Below, in pieces: positions 55,898 through 64,000 of a stretch of DNA of 64,000 bases. Every line of letters starts with the position of its first letter. Position 1 is the first letter of the stretch. Location of the stretch: NCBI RefSeq assembly GCF_008630535.1, contig NZ_VWPH01000019.1, positions 62,001 to 126,000 of the forward strand, in the 5' to 3' direction. The notes under the pieces are model-generated. The model made no database searches. It saw only the letters and a list, made by a program, of their open reading frames with translations, and was not told the origin of the DNA. Made by a program: the position numbers and the translations under genes. Source of the stretch: Saccharopolyspora hirsuta. Its GTDB lineage: Bacteria > Actinomycetota > Actinomycetes > Mycobacteriales > Pseudonocardiaceae.

Positions 55898-58441
55898 TTA
55901 CAGCCGCGGGTCCACCGGCTCGGATTCCAGGGCCAGCACGGCGAAGACGCACTCGTGCACCCGCCAGAGCGGCTCACCGCGGGCCAGCCGGTCCAGCGCT
56001 TCCAGGCCGAGGGCGTACTCGCGGTTCGCCAAGCCGCGCTTGCGACCCAGGCCCCGCTGGCGCAGCCGGTCGAGGTTGTCCGGCTCGGTGTAGTCGGGGC
56101 CGTAGATGATCCGCAGGTACTCGCGTCCGCGCACCTTCACGCCCGGCTGCACGAGACCGCGCTGACCCCTGGTGAGGTTGGCGGCGGGCTTGACGACCAT
56201 GCCTTCGCCGCCGCCCCCGGTCAGCTCCTCCCACCAGGCGACGCCAGCGGCGGTGGAGGCCGGGTCGGTGGTGTCCACCGCGAACCGGCGGGTGGTGGCG
56301 AACAGCTCCGGGTCGGCCCGCACGAGCCGGTCCGCGAGCGCGAGGTGCCACTCGTGCGCGCGGTCGTGGTAGGTCCGGCCCTCGGTCGCCAGCAGCTGGA
56401 ACGGCGCCAGCCGGACACCGCGCAAGCCCTCGGTGGGCCAGCAGTACCGGCGGTAGGCGTCCCGGTAGGCACCGGCGTTGCCCGCTCGTGCGCTGGTCCT
56501 CGCCAGCACCTCGGACACGTCGACGCCGCGTTCGGCCGCCGCGGTCAACGCCTCCAGCGCTGGTGGGAGCACCGCTTCCGCAGCCGCTCCGACCGAGGCG
56601 TACTGCTCGGTGATCAGCGCCCCCGCCTTCGCGCTCCACGGCATCAGCTCGGCGTCCAGCAGCAGCCAGTCGCTGTCCAGCTCGTCCCACAACCCGGCCG
56701 ACGTCGCCGCCGCGCGGACCCCGGCGAGCAGTTCCGCCTCCTGCTCGGGCGCGAAGAACGGCCGCCCGGTCCGGGTGTGCACCGCCCCGGGGCCCTCGAT
56801 GCCGAACCGGCCCGCCGAGTCCTCGCGGCGGACGAGGACGACCGCGCGGGAACCCATGTGCTTCTCCTCGCACAGCACGTCCTGCACCCCGGCCGCGCGG
56901 TAGCCGGAGAACGCCTCCTCCGGGTGCTCCAGCACGTCGGGCCGCTTCGAGGTGGCGACCGGGGCCATCGTCGGCGGCAGGTAGACCAGCCACCTCGGGT
57001 CGATCGCGAACCGGCTCATCACCTCCAGCGCCGCGGCCGCGCGCTCGGGCTGGACCGCGATCCGCCCGTGGTGCCGGGTCTCCACGCTCCGCCGCCCGGC
57101 GACGTCGTCGAGGTTGAGCACGTCCGGCTCGCGGCGGGCGGCGGGCTCCGGGAGCTCGCCGGGCGGCAGGAACGGCCGCGACGGCTCGTACCAGACGCGC
57201 TGCGCGGGCACCGACACCACCTCGCGCTCCGGGTAGCGCAGCGCGGTCAGCTTGCCGCCGAACACGCAGCCGGTGTCCAGGCACATCGTGCGGTTGATCC
57301 ACTCGACCTCGGGGGTCGGCGTGTGGCCGTAGAGCACCATCGCCGAGCCCCGGTAGTCCTCGGCCCACGGGTAGCGCACCGGCAGGCCGAACTCGTCGGT
57401 CTCACCGGTGGTCTCGCCGTACAGCGCGAAGCTGCGCACGGTGCCCGACGCCCGGCGGTGGTAGCGCTCGGGCAGCCCGGCGTGGGCGACCACGAGCTTG
57501 CCGCCGTCGAGCACGTAGTGCGCGACCAGCCCGCCGCAGAACTCCTCGACCTGCTTGCGGAAGTCCTCCGGCTCGGCCGACAGCTGCGCCAGGGACTCGG
57601 CGAGGCCGTGCGCGATCGTGACCTTGCGCCCGCGCAGCGCGCGGGCCAGCTTGTCGTCGTGGTTGCCGCACACCACCAAGGCGTCACCGGCGGCGACCAT
57701 GCCCATGACCAGCCGCAGCACGCCGGGGGTGTCCGGCCCGCGGTCCACCAGGTCGCCGACGAACACCGCGCGCCGACCCGCCGGGTGGTGCGCGCCGATC
57801 GCCCGCCGCTCGGCGTCGCGCTCGATGTCGTAGCCCAGCTCGCCAAGCAGGTCCTCCAGCTCGGCCCGGCAGCCGTGCACGTCGCCGATCACGTCGAACG
57901 GCCCGGTCTCGGCGCGCTTGTCGTTGAGCAGCGGCTCCACCTCGATGCTGGCCGCCTCGACGTCCTCGACGCTGCGCAGCACGTGCACCCGCCGGAATCC
58001 CTCGCGCTGCAAGGACTTCAGCGAACTTCGCAGCTCGGCCCGGTGCTTGCGCACGACGCCCGGCCCGAAGTTCCGGTCCGGACGTTCGGCGTTGCGCGCC
58101 CGGCACACCGACTCGGGCAGGTCGAGCACGATCGCCACCGGCAGCACGTGGTGCTTCCTGGCCAGCTCGACCAACGTGGACCGCGCGCTGCGCTGCACGT
58201 TCGTCGCGTCGATCACGGTCATCCGACCGGCGGCCAGCCGCTTGCCCGCGATGTGGTGCAGCGCGTCGAAGGCGGCCGCGCTGGCCGACTGGTCGTTCTC
58301 GTCGTCGGCGACCAGACCGCGGAAGAAGTCGCTGGAGAGCACCTGGGTCGGCGCGAAGTGGGTGCGGGCGAACGTCGACTTGCCCGAACCGGAGGCACCG
58401 ATCAGCACCACCAGGGACATGTCCGGGATGGACAGTCGCAT
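55898..58441 (-). CDS. pnkp: Bacterial Pnkp: RNA 5'-kinase / 2',3'-phosphatase / ligase
   Basis: An 847-aa three-domain repair enzyme. The kinase P-loop GASGSGKS is at 15-22. The metallophosphatase motifs are GDVHG (186-190), GDLVDRG (about 229-235) and GNHD (259-262). The ligase-adenylyltransferase nucleotidyl lysine is K527 in EEKHMG, with EGMVVKP later. The domain order and size match Clostridium thermocellum Pnkp. The enzyme heals ribotoxin-cleaved RNA ends and seals them together with Hen1. ATG 58441 overlaps the hen1 stop by one base (TGATG) and is preceded by GGAGGTGTCCTG, so it is the second gene of the operon. Confidence 0.95.
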   Translation of the reverse strand: MRLSIPDMSLVVLIGASGSGKSTFARTHFAPTQVLSSDFFRGLVADDENDQSASAAAFDALHHIAGKRLAAGRMTVIDATNVQRSARSTLVELARKHHVLPVAIVLDLPESVCRARNAERPDRNFGPGVVRKHRAELRSSLKSLQREGFRRVHVLRSVEDVEAASIEVEPLLNDKRAETGPFDVIGDVHGCRAELEDLLGELGYDIERDAERRAIGAHHPAGRRAVFVGDLVDRGPDTPGVLRLVMGMVAAGDALVVCGNHDDKLARALRGRKVTIAHGLAESLAQLSAEPEDFRKQVEEFCGGLVAHYVLDGGKLVVAHAGLPERYHRRASGTVRSFALYGETTGETDEFGLPVRYPWAEDYRGSAMVLYGHTPTPEVEWINRTMCLDTGCVFGGKLTALRYPEREVVSVPAQRVWYEPSRPFLPPGELPEPAARREPDVLNLDDVAGRRSVETRHHGRIAVQPERAAAALEVMSRFAIDPRWLVYLPPTMAPVATSKRPDVLEHPEEAFSGYRAAGVQDVLCEEKHMGSRAVVLVRREDSAGRFGIEGPGAVHTRTGRPFFAPEQEAELLAGVRAAATSAGLWDELDSDWLLLDAELMPWSAKAGALITEQYASVGAAAEAVLPPALEALTAAAERGVDVSEVLARTSARAGNAGAYRDAYRRYCWPTEGLRGVRLAPFQLLATEGRTYHDRAHEWHLALADRLVRADPELFATTRRFAVDTTDPASTAAGVAWWEELTGGGGEGMVVKPAANLTRGQRGLVQPGVKVRGREYLRIIYGPDYTEPDNLDRLRQRGLGRKRGLANREYALGLEALDRLARGEPLWRVHECVFAVLALESEPVDPRL

Positions 58442-59841
58442 CAGGACACCTCCGCCCTGGTGAGCACGGCCAGCTGGGTCGGCGGGCCGACCTGCGGGTC
58501 CACCGGGCCGACGGGCAGGTGCTCGACGGCGTAGCCGTGCCGCTCGGCGACGCCGCCGGTCCACTCCCGGAACTGCGCCCGGGTCCACTCGAACCGGTGG
58601 TCGGGGTGCCGGAACCGCCCGGCGGGCAGGCCTTCGAATCGCACGTTGTACTCCACGTTCGGGGTGGTCACCACGACGGTTCCCGGCCGGGCGGCGGCGA
58701 ACACCGCGTGCTCCAGCGCGGGCAGCCGGGTCGGGTCGACGTGTTCGACGACTTCCATCAGCACCGCGGCGTCGTAACCGGCGAGCTCGGCGTCGACGTA
58801 GGTCAGCGCGGACTGGCGCAGCACGAGCCGGTCGCGCTGGCGCTCCGGCAACCGCTGGAAACGGCGCTCGGCCAGCTCCAGGGCCCGCGTCGAAACGTCC
58901 ACACCGACGATCTCGGTGAACGAGGGCTCCTTCACCAGATCCGCCAGCAGCGCCCCGCCACCGCAGCCCAGGTCCAGCACGCGGCGCGCACCGCTGGCCT
59001 TGAGCACCGCGAGCACGCTCCCGCGCCGCTGCACCGCCAGCGGCACGTCGGCTTCGGGAGCTTCCGCGACCACCGGTTCGGCCAGCGCGTTGTCCAGTTC
59101 GGTCTCGGGATCGCCGGACTCGGCCAGCTGCGCCAGCGCGGAGCGGACGTAGGACTTGCGGTGCGCGAGGTAGCGGTTGCTGATCAGCTCCCGCTCCGGG
59201 TGCTCGGCCAACCAGCCGTCCCCGGCGCGCAGCAGCTTGTCCACCTCGTCACCGCTGACCCAGTAGTGCTTCGCGTTGTCCAGCACCGGGATCAGCACGT
59301 ACAGGTGCTTGAGCGCGTCGGACACCCGGAGGTTCCCGGACAGCCGCAGGTCCACGTACCGCGAGTCGCCCGCGCCCGGCAGCTGCGGATCCAGCGGGAC
59401 CGGCACCGCCTCGACCTGCCAGCCCAGCGGCTCGAACAGCCGCGCCGCCAGATCGGTCCCGCCGCGGCAGGGCAGCGCGGGAATCCTGATCCGCAGCGGG
59501 ATCGGGGTCGCGGCCAGCTCCGGCCGGGCGTCGCAGCGCCCGTTCAGCGCCGTCCGGAACACCGACCCCAACGCCACCGCGAGCAGCGACCCGGCTGCGT
59601 AGGGCCGGTCGTTGACGTACTGGCCGAGCGCGAAGGAGTCGTTGTGCTTGCCGCGCACCAGACCGACCGGGTCGACGTCCAGCAGCAGCGCGGCGGTGCA
59701 CTCGTCCGGCCCGGCGGTCGGGTAGAAGACGTGCGCGGTGCCGCCCGCCACCGGGAACGCCTGCGCCTTGTCCGGATGCTTGTGCAGCAGGAAGCCCAGG
59801 TCGGTCGCCGGTCGGTGCGTGGTGGTGACGGTGACGAACAC
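58441..59841 (-). CDS. hen1: Hen1: RNA 3'-terminal 2'-O-methyltransferase
   Basis: A 466-aa partner of Pnkp. The N-terminal half (about 1-240), beginning MFVTVTTTHRPATDLGFLLH, is the domain that activates Pnkp's ligase. The C-terminal methyltransferase has DLGCGGG at 290-296 and the Hen1 metal motif E363-V-V-E366-H367. It methylates the 2'-OH at the cleaved 3' end before sealing, which protects the repaired site from re-cleavage. The start is GTG 59841, giving the conserved N-terminus; no Shine-Dalgarno is evident, so the mRNA may be leaderless. The promoter lies in 59842-59960. The stop overlaps the pnkp start. Confidence 0.94.
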   Translation of the reverse strand: MFVTVTTTHRPATDLGFLLHKHPDKAQAFPVAGGTAHVFYPTAGPDECTAALLLDVDPVGLVRGKHNDSFALGQYVNDRPYAAGSLLAVALGSVFRTALNGRCDARPELAATPIPLRIRIPALPCRGGTDLAARLFEPLGWQVEAVPVPLDPQLPGAGDSRYVDLRLSGNLRVSDALKHLYVLIPVLDNAKHYWVSGDEVDKLLRAGDGWLAEHPERELISNRYLAHRKSYVRSALAQLAESGDPETELDNALAEPVVAEAPEADVPLAVQRRGSVLAVLKASGARRVLDLGCGGGALLADLVKEPSFTEIVGVDVSTRALELAERRFQRLPERQRDRLVLRQSALTYVDAELAGYDAAVLMEVVEHVDPTRLPALEHAVFAAARPGTVVVTTPNVEYNVRFEGLPAGRFRHPDHRFEWTRAQFREWTGGVAERHGYAVEHLPVGPVDPQVGPPTQLAVLTRAEVS

Positions 59842-59960
59842 ATCGGGATTCTGGCATTCGAGACCGCCGCGCCGCAGCCGTTTTCCGACGGAACCAATCC
59901 CCGCCCGCCCCCCTTCGATGTCCACAGTGGATTGTCGAGGGCCGGGGAGGACGGTCCGGC

Positions 59961-60614
59961 TCAGTCGGCCAGCCCGGACTGGTAGGCGAACACGACCAGC
60001 TGGGCCCGGTCGCGCGCGCCCAGCTTGACCATCGCCCGGCTCACGTGGGTGCGGGCGGTGGCCGGGCTGACCACCAGCCGCTCGGCGATCTCCTCGTTGT
60101 TGAGCCCTTCGGCGACCAGGCCCAGCACCTCCCGCTCGCGCTCGGTCAGCGTGTGCAGCTGCGGGTGCGGGCGGCGCGCCCGCGGCTGCATCGAGACGAA
60201 CTCGCGGACCAGCTGGCGCGTGGCCGACGGGGCGAGCAGCGCATCGCCACCGGCGACCAGGCGGATCGCGCGCAGCAGGTCGACCGGTTTGGTGTCCTTG
60301 AGCAGGAAGCCGCTGGCCCCGGCGCGCAGCGCGCTGAAGACGTACTCGTCGATCTCGAAGGTGGTCAGCACGATCACCCGGGTCGCGGCCAGGTCGGGAT
60401 CGGCGGAGATGCGCCGGGTGGCCTCCAGCCCGTCGACCCCGGCCATCCGCACGTCCATCAGCACCACGTCCGGCCGGTGCTCGCGCGCCGCGGCCACCGC
60501 GGCCAGCCCGTCGGCGGCCTCCCCGGCGCAGGTCAGGTCGTCCTCGCTGTCGATGAGGGTGCGCAGTCCGATGCGCACCAGGTCCTGGTCGTCGACGATC
60601 AGCACGGAGATCAC
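59961..60614 (-). CDS. NarL/LuxR-type response regulator
   Basis: A 217-aa two-component regulator. The receiver domain (1-120) has the phospho-aspartate D54 in VVLMDVRMAG, acidic D8-D9, and T/K residues in VLTTFEIDEY and FLLKDTKP. The C-terminal LuxR HTH reads LTEREREVLGLVAEGLNNEE followed by IAERLVVSPATARTHVSRAM. The GTG start at 60614 overlaps the kinase stop (GTGA), so both are made together. The targets are not identified; no obviously regulated operon is adjacent other than possibly the divergent-free hen1 region downstream. Confidence 0.92.
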   Translation of the reverse strand: MISVLIVDDQDLVRIGLRTLIDSEDDLTCAGEAADGLAAVAAAREHRPDVVLMDVRMAGVDGLEATRRISADPDLAATRVIVLTTFEIDEYVFSALRAGASGFLLKDTKPVDLLRAIRLVAGGDALLAPSATRQLVREFVSMQPRARRPHPQLHTLTEREREVLGLVAEGLNNEEIAERLVVSPATARTHVSRAMVKLGARDRAQLVVFAYQSGLAD

Positions 60615-61768
60615 GGGGTTCCTCCGGTGGGCAGGCGGGCGTGGACGGTGAACCTGCGGTCGGCGGTGGGCCCGGCCTCGAACTCGCCGCCCAGCGACGC
60701 GACCCGCTGCCGCATGCCGGGCAGGCCGAGCCCGCCACCGCCGCCGGTCGAGCCGGACAGCGGGTTGGCCACGGTGAGCACCACGGCGTCCGCGGCGTAC
60801 TCGACGGTCACCTCGGCGCGCTTGTCGCCGCTGTGGCGCAGCACGTTGGTCAGCGACTCCTGCAGGATCCGGTAGCTGGTCAGGTCGACCACCGGCGGCA
60901 GCTGCCGCGCCTCGCCGACGGTGCTCAGCTCCACCGACACACCGGCCTCGCGCATCCGCTGCAGCAGGTCGTCGAGCCGGGCCAGGCCCGGTGCCTGCGC
61001 GCTGGACCGGCGCACCACCGCCAGCGTCGCGCGCAGCTCGTCGAGCGCATCGCTGCTGGTCCGGCTGATCGCCTCCAGAGCCACCTCCGCCTGCTCGGGC
61101 TTCTTCGCCAGCACGTGCAGCGCGACGTCGGCCTGCATCTTGATCGCCGCCAGCCCGTGCCCGACGACGTCGTGCACCTCCTGCGCGATGCGCAGCCGCT
61201 CGTCGTCCAGGCGCTGCCGCAGCTGCTCGGCCCGGTCCCGCGCCACCGCCTCGCGCTGCACCCGCACGACGCTGCCCACGGCGAACGGCACCGCGACCCA
61301 CGCCGAACCGGGGATCACCCCGAGCAGCCCCGGCAGCCCGGAGCTGGTGGTGAACACGTGCACCAGCAGCACCGCGAGCACGCCCAGCGCGACCGGCACC
61401 GAGGTGGCCAGCGGCCGGTGCCGGGCCAGCGAGTAGACCGCGACGAGCAGCGACAGCAGGATCGGGCCGTATGTGTAGCCCAGCACCAGGTAGGCGGAGG
61501 TCAGCAGCGCGACCGCCCCGGCGGTGATCTCGGGCTGCCAGCGCCGCAGCACCAGGCTCAAGCCCGCGGCGGCCACCAGGGCGAGCCCGAGTGCGTCCAA
61601 CGGCCGGAGCGCGGTCTCCGACCACCGGTTCGCGATGGTGGTGCCGACCAGCCCGACGAGGGTGATCGCGACGGCGAGGGCCGCGTCCGAGCTCCACGAT
61701 CGCAACGTCGACATGCGGTGGATTCTCGCCGACCCGGTCCCGGAGGGAGTCGGCTCGGAAGCGGACAT
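60611..61768 (-). CDS. Two-component sensor histidine kinase (HPK7/NarX type)
   Basis: A 385-aa membrane kinase. Four or five TM helices fill residues 28-168 with no large extracellular domain, so it may sense the membrane or a partner. The HisKA_3 dimerisation domain has LRIAQEVHDVVGHGLAAIKM with H199. The ATPase domain has the N box LTNVLRHSG and the G box GGGGLGLPGMRQRVASLGGE. This is the DesK/LiaS-like architecture typical of actinobacterial envelope-stress sensors. ATG 61768 has GGGGAG upstream; an internal ATG at 61714 is possible. Confidence 0.92.
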   Translation of the reverse strand: MSASEPTPSGTGSARIHRMSTLRSWSSDAALAVAITLVGLVGTTIANRWSETALRPLDALGLALVAAAGLSLVLRRWQPEITAGAVALLTSAYLVLGYTYGPILLSLLVAVYSLARHRPLATSVPVALGVLAVLLVHVFTTSSGLPGLLGVIPGSAWVAVPFAVGSVVRVQREAVARDRAEQLRQRLDDERLRIAQEVHDVVGHGLAAIKMQADVALHVLAKKPEQAEVALEAISRTSSDALDELRATLAVVRRSSAQAPGLARLDDLLQRMREAGVSVELSTVGEARQLPPVVDLTSYRILQESLTNVLRHSGDKRAEVTVEYAADAVVLTVANPLSGSTGGGGGLGLPGMRQRVASLGGEFEAGPTADRRFTVHARLPTGGTP

Positions 61769-61841
61769 CCGCCTACTCCCCTCGACGTAGCCGCCGGTCC
61801 GCGGTCAATGTACCTCCGGGCGGACCGGTCCGATGTGGACT

Positions 61842-62609
61842 TCAGCGGTTTCCGTAGGGGAACTCCGGCGAGCGGCGCTCCAAGAAGGCAGCGACGCCCT
61901 CGGCGCTCTCGCCGGTCTCGGCCGACGTCCGCTGCCACTGCTCGGCCCGCTCGCCCAGGGGCAGCCCGCGGTGCGCGAGGTCGACGAGCTCCTTGGAAGC
62001 GCGAACCGTGAGCTGGGAGCGCGAGGCGATGGTCGCCGCCAGCTCGCTCACGCGCGCCCGCGGGTCGTCGACCACCTCGTCCACCAGGCGCATCCGCAGC
62101 GCGTGCGCGGCGTCGAAGAAGTCCGCCGAGAACAGCAGCAGCTTCGCCGCCGAGGGCCCGACCAGCTCGGTGAGGCGGGCGACGCTGGACGGCGGGTAGA
62201 CGATGCCGAGCTTGGCCGGGGTGATGCCGAACGTCGCCGAAGCCGCCGACACCCGGATGTCGCAGGCCGCGGCCAGCTGGCAGCCGCCGCCGATGCACAG
62301 CCCGTTGATCAGCGCGATCGTGGGCAGCGGGAAGTCGACCAGGGCGCGCTCGGCGGCCACGGTCGGGTTCTCCTCGGCGCCCTCGATCGCGTGCAGCTCC
62401 GAGATGTCCGCTCCGGCGCAGAACGTGCCACCGGCGCCGGTCAGCACGACGACGCGCGCCGCGGGGTCCTCGGCGACCGCGCCAAGCAGCTCGGGGACCT
62501 GCCGCCACATGCTCGCGGTCATCGCGTTGCGCCGGTCCGGGTGGTCGATGGTGATCCACGCGGTGTGCCCGACGACGTCCAGGTCCAGCCTGCCCTTGGC
62601 GCTGCTCAT
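61842..62609 (-). CDS. Enoyl-CoA hydratase/isomerase family protein
   Basis: A 255-aa crotonase-fold protein. The CoA/oxyanion segment is TGAGGTFCAGADISELHAI (about 57-75), and the second oxyanion block LINGLCIGGGCQLAAACDIR lies near 100-119. The residue in the first glutamate position (after GGGCQLA) is not E, while ITPAKLGIVYPPSSVARLTE follows, so full hydratase chemistry is uncertain and isomerase or another crotonase activity is possible. ATG 62609 is the natural start. It is not linked to other fatty acid genes here. Confidence 0.9.
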   Translation of the reverse strand: MSSAKGRLDLDVVGHTAWITIDHPDRRNAMTASMWRQVPELLGAVAEDPAARVVVLTGAGGTFCAGADISELHAIEGAEENPTVAAERALVDFPLPTIALINGLCIGGGCQLAAACDIRVSAASATFGITPAKLGIVYPPSSVARLTELVGPSAAKLLLFSADFFDAAHALRMRLVDEVVDDPRARVSELAATIASRSQLTVRASKELVDLAHRGLPLGERAEQWQRTSAETGESAEGVAAFLERRSPEFPYGNR

Positions 62610-62892
62610 CGACTAGTCGCTCCGTTGCTCCCTGGGCACGCGCGGTGCCGCCCGGTCCGATCCGATCTCATCCTGGCCGAGCACCCCGCCCGGGAACGAG
62701 GCGATGTGCTCCAGCCAACGCCGGTCGGCGACGCGAGCGGGCTACCGCCCAGTGGTGACGGAACGCAGTCGAGTTGTTGCGCTCGGTGTGACATCGGGGC
62801 TGGTCCGGGGCTTTTCAGCCACCCGATCGTGCAAACCTGGCGCAGAGTGGCGAGGATCAGGGGTGAGCCGATGCGGAAGGACAGGAGCGGAC

Positions 62893-63087
62893 ATGGATGA
62901 GGTGACCAACCGTCGCCTGACGGAGGTGCGTTCGTTGGCCGAGGAACTCAACCCCGAGGACATCGAAGCCGAGATCGGCCGGGCGCGGGTCGAGGCGTAC
63001 CAGGCGGGCATGCGGTTCGCCGCCGACTACGTCGAGCACGGGCCCACGCGTTCGGAACGCCCCAACATCCCGCTCCCGCGCGTGTGA
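62893..63087 (+). CDS. Small hypothetical protein
   Basis: A 64-aa protein, helical and charged: MDEVTNRRLTEVRSLAEELN near the start, then IEAEIGRARVEAYQAGMRFA and a proline-rich end (NIPLPRV). ATG 62893 has a strong site (GGACAGGAGCGG). It has no TM segment or cysteine. It is followed after 5 bp by the converging amine oxidase. The 283-bp gap before it (62610-62892), shared with the divergent enoyl-CoA hydratase gene, shows no other gene. I do not recognise the family. Confidence 0.68.
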   Translation: MDEVTNRRLTEVRSLAEELNPEDIEAEIGRARVEAYQAGMRFAADYVEHGPTRSERPNIPLPRV

Positions 63088-63092
63088 GCCGG

Positions 63093-64000
63093 TCAGCCTC
63101 GGGGGCCGCGCAGGGCGTCCTGCACGGCCCTGGAGGCGCGCAGGCCGCTCTCGATCGCGCCGTCGATGAAGCCCGCCCAGCCGGTGGCGATGTCCGACCC
63201 GGCGAAGCGCACAGCCCCGTGCGGCTCCTGCAGCGCGGCCAGGTACCGGGTCAGCTGCTTCGGCCGCTGCATGGGCCAGGTCTCGCGGGAGAAGTCGTCG
63301 GTCATCCAGTCGTGGCCGCTGACGTCGAGCACCTCCAGGTCGTCGCGCCACGCCCGCAGCGCCCGGGCGACCCCGCCGACGTCGTCGGGGGCGAGATCGG
63401 CGGCGCGGGTGCCGAAGGCGACCAGCAGCGTGTCGCCCTCCACTGTGTACTCGGGCCGCACGAAGGTCAGGTCGTGGGTGTCGGGCGCGTAGGCGGTGAA
63501 CGGCGGAACTTCGCCGCGCACCCGGATCCAGGTCTTCAGCCCCTGCGAGGCGGTGCGCTCGGCGCTGGCGGCCAGCTTGGCTGCCGGGAGCGCGGGCTGG
63601 AAGTCGATCGTGCCCAGCACGTTGAGCGGGAGCGTGCAGATCACCTGCCGGGCCCGGACTCCGGTGCCGTCGGCGGTGGTGACGGTCGCGCCGCCGGTGT
63701 CCTGCGAGACGCTCGCGACCACCGAGCCGAGGCGGAGCTCAGCGCCTCCGTCGGCGGCGATCGCCCCGGCCAGCGCGGCGGTGCCGTCGGTGAGCCGGTA
63801 ACCCGAGGTGGCCTGGTGCAGCAGCTGCCAGTCGCCGGAGGCCGCGGCGCACCAGCGCATGGCCTGGGTGTACCCGGAGACCGCGGCCGGGCCGTTGAAG
63901 TGCTCGGCCCACACGCCCTCGGTCACCTCGCGCTCGGCGGGTTCCAGGTCGAGCCCGGCGAAGTAGTCGGCGACCGAGAGGTGGTCGACCTGGTCGAGGT
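63093..64000 (-). CDS. Flavin monoamine oxidase, 5' part beyond the window
   Basis: The C-terminal ~300 residues of an FAD-dependent amine oxidase; the frame is open to 64000 with LDQVDHLSVADYF at its edge. Blocks are SGYRLTDGTAALAGAIAADG, the strand/loop VICTLPLNVLGTIDFQPALP, and the flavin-contact end GAVRFAGSDIATGWAGFIDG followed by AIESGLRASRAVQD. The S-D in place of the common FAGE(H/Y) loop is a variant. Such enzymes oxidise mono- or polyamines or amino acids. The N-terminal FAD Rossmann motif lies outside, so completeness cannot be judged. Confidence 0.88.
   Translation of the reverse strand, partial: LDQVDHLSVADYFAGLDLEPAEREVTEGVWAEHFNGPAAVSGYTQAMRWCAAASGDWQLLHQATSGYRLTDGTAALAGAIAADGGAELRLGSVVASVSQDTGGATVTTADGTGVRARQVICTLPLNVLGTIDFQPALPAAKLAASAERTASQGLKTWIRVRGEVPPFTAYAPDTHDLTFVRPEYTVEGDTLLVAFGTRAADLAPDDVGGVARALRAWRDDLEVLDVSGHDWMTDDFSRETWPMQRPKQLTRYLAALQEPHGAVRFAGSDIATGWAGFIDGAIESGLRASRAVQDALRGPRG

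Noticed and set aside
1-64000. tRNA, rRNA, CRISPR arrays, insertion sequences or phage genes
   Set aside because: No cloverleaf, spaced repeat array, transposase or phage structural motif was recognised on either strand; the scan was by eye, so a tRNA search tool would be the decisive check.

Overview
The window is high-GC actinobacterial DNA. Third codon positions are strongly G/C, GTG and TTG starts are frequent, and many operons join by 4-nt ATGA/GTGA overlaps. Mycothiol S-conjugate amidase, a helix-turn-helix/DUF5753 regulator with a DUF6879 partner, MocR and PucR regulators, a PASTA-less Ser/Thr kinase and a P450 point to a soil actinomycete. Pseudonocardiales (Saccharopolyspora-like) is my best guess; that placement is inference from gene content, not from a marker gene. 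About 60 protein-coding genes are supported. I see no rRNA, tRNA, CRISPR array, insertion sequence or prophage.

Layout, left to right. 0-3.2 kb: end of a DHA2-type exporter translationally coupled to mca, a decayed GNAT fossil, an aminoglycoside-phosphotransferase-fold kinase and an allE-like bicupin. 3.3-11.8 kb: an HxlR fossil beside an orphan 38-bp palindrome, Hsp20, an aquaglyceroporin, an MFS exporter followed by an Otr(A)/TetM-type ribosomal protection GTPase with an overlapping leader ORF, a PAP2 phosphatase, a lipoprotein, an SBF/ACR3-fold permease and a DJ-1/PfpI protein. 11.9-13.4 kb: a TetR regulator and an SDR sharing operator-like sequences. 13.4-18.2 kb: an amino-sugar island made of a sugar porter, a SIS-domain isomerase/deaminase, a DeoR regulator and a Tat-exported GH109-type alpha-N-acetylgalactosaminidase. 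18.5-24.3 kb: LuxR regulator, acyl-CoA synthetase, GGCT-fold protein, and an EamA exporter / MocR regulator pair with overlapping divergent start codons. 24.3-28.9 kb: PucR regulator divergent from an omega-aminotransferase and an MmsA-type semialdehyde dehydrogenase, which fits beta-alanine or beta-aminoisobutyrate catabolism.

28.9-37 kb: GNAT, two zinc-ribbon microproteins, a PrsW-like membrane protease, a GT39-type mannosyltransferase, a TetR-controlled SDR/PPOX pair, a CGNR protein and a YbdK-type carboxylate-amine ligase. 37.2-39.3 kb: a compact cassette of a small Cys-rich protein, a 70-aa protein, DUF6879 and an XRE/DUF5753 regulator, similar to the whiJ/abaA-type families of actinomycetes. 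39.3-47.3 kb: MerR/MFS pair, methyltransferase, flavodoxin-like reductase, Baeyer-Villiger monooxygenase, and an ABC-2 exporter with a LolA-like secreted partner.

47.4-51.3 kb: a MarR-controlled homogentisate operon, hmgA - unknown 286-aa barrel-like protein - fahA, all three overlapping by 4 nt. No maleylacetoacetate isomerase is recognisable, so the unknown middle gene is the most attractive candidate here for an undescribed enzyme. 51.3-55.8 kb: P450, membrane Ser/Thr kinase, and an acyl-CoA ligase behind tandem operator-like palindromes. 55.9-59.8 kb: a complete Hen1-Pnkp RNA-repair operon (2'-O-methyltransferase plus kinase/phosphatase/ligase), a system that repairs ribotoxin-cleaved RNA. 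60-64 kb: a NarL-type two-component system, an enoyl-CoA hydratase, a small protein and the C-terminal part of a flavin amine oxidase that runs off the window.
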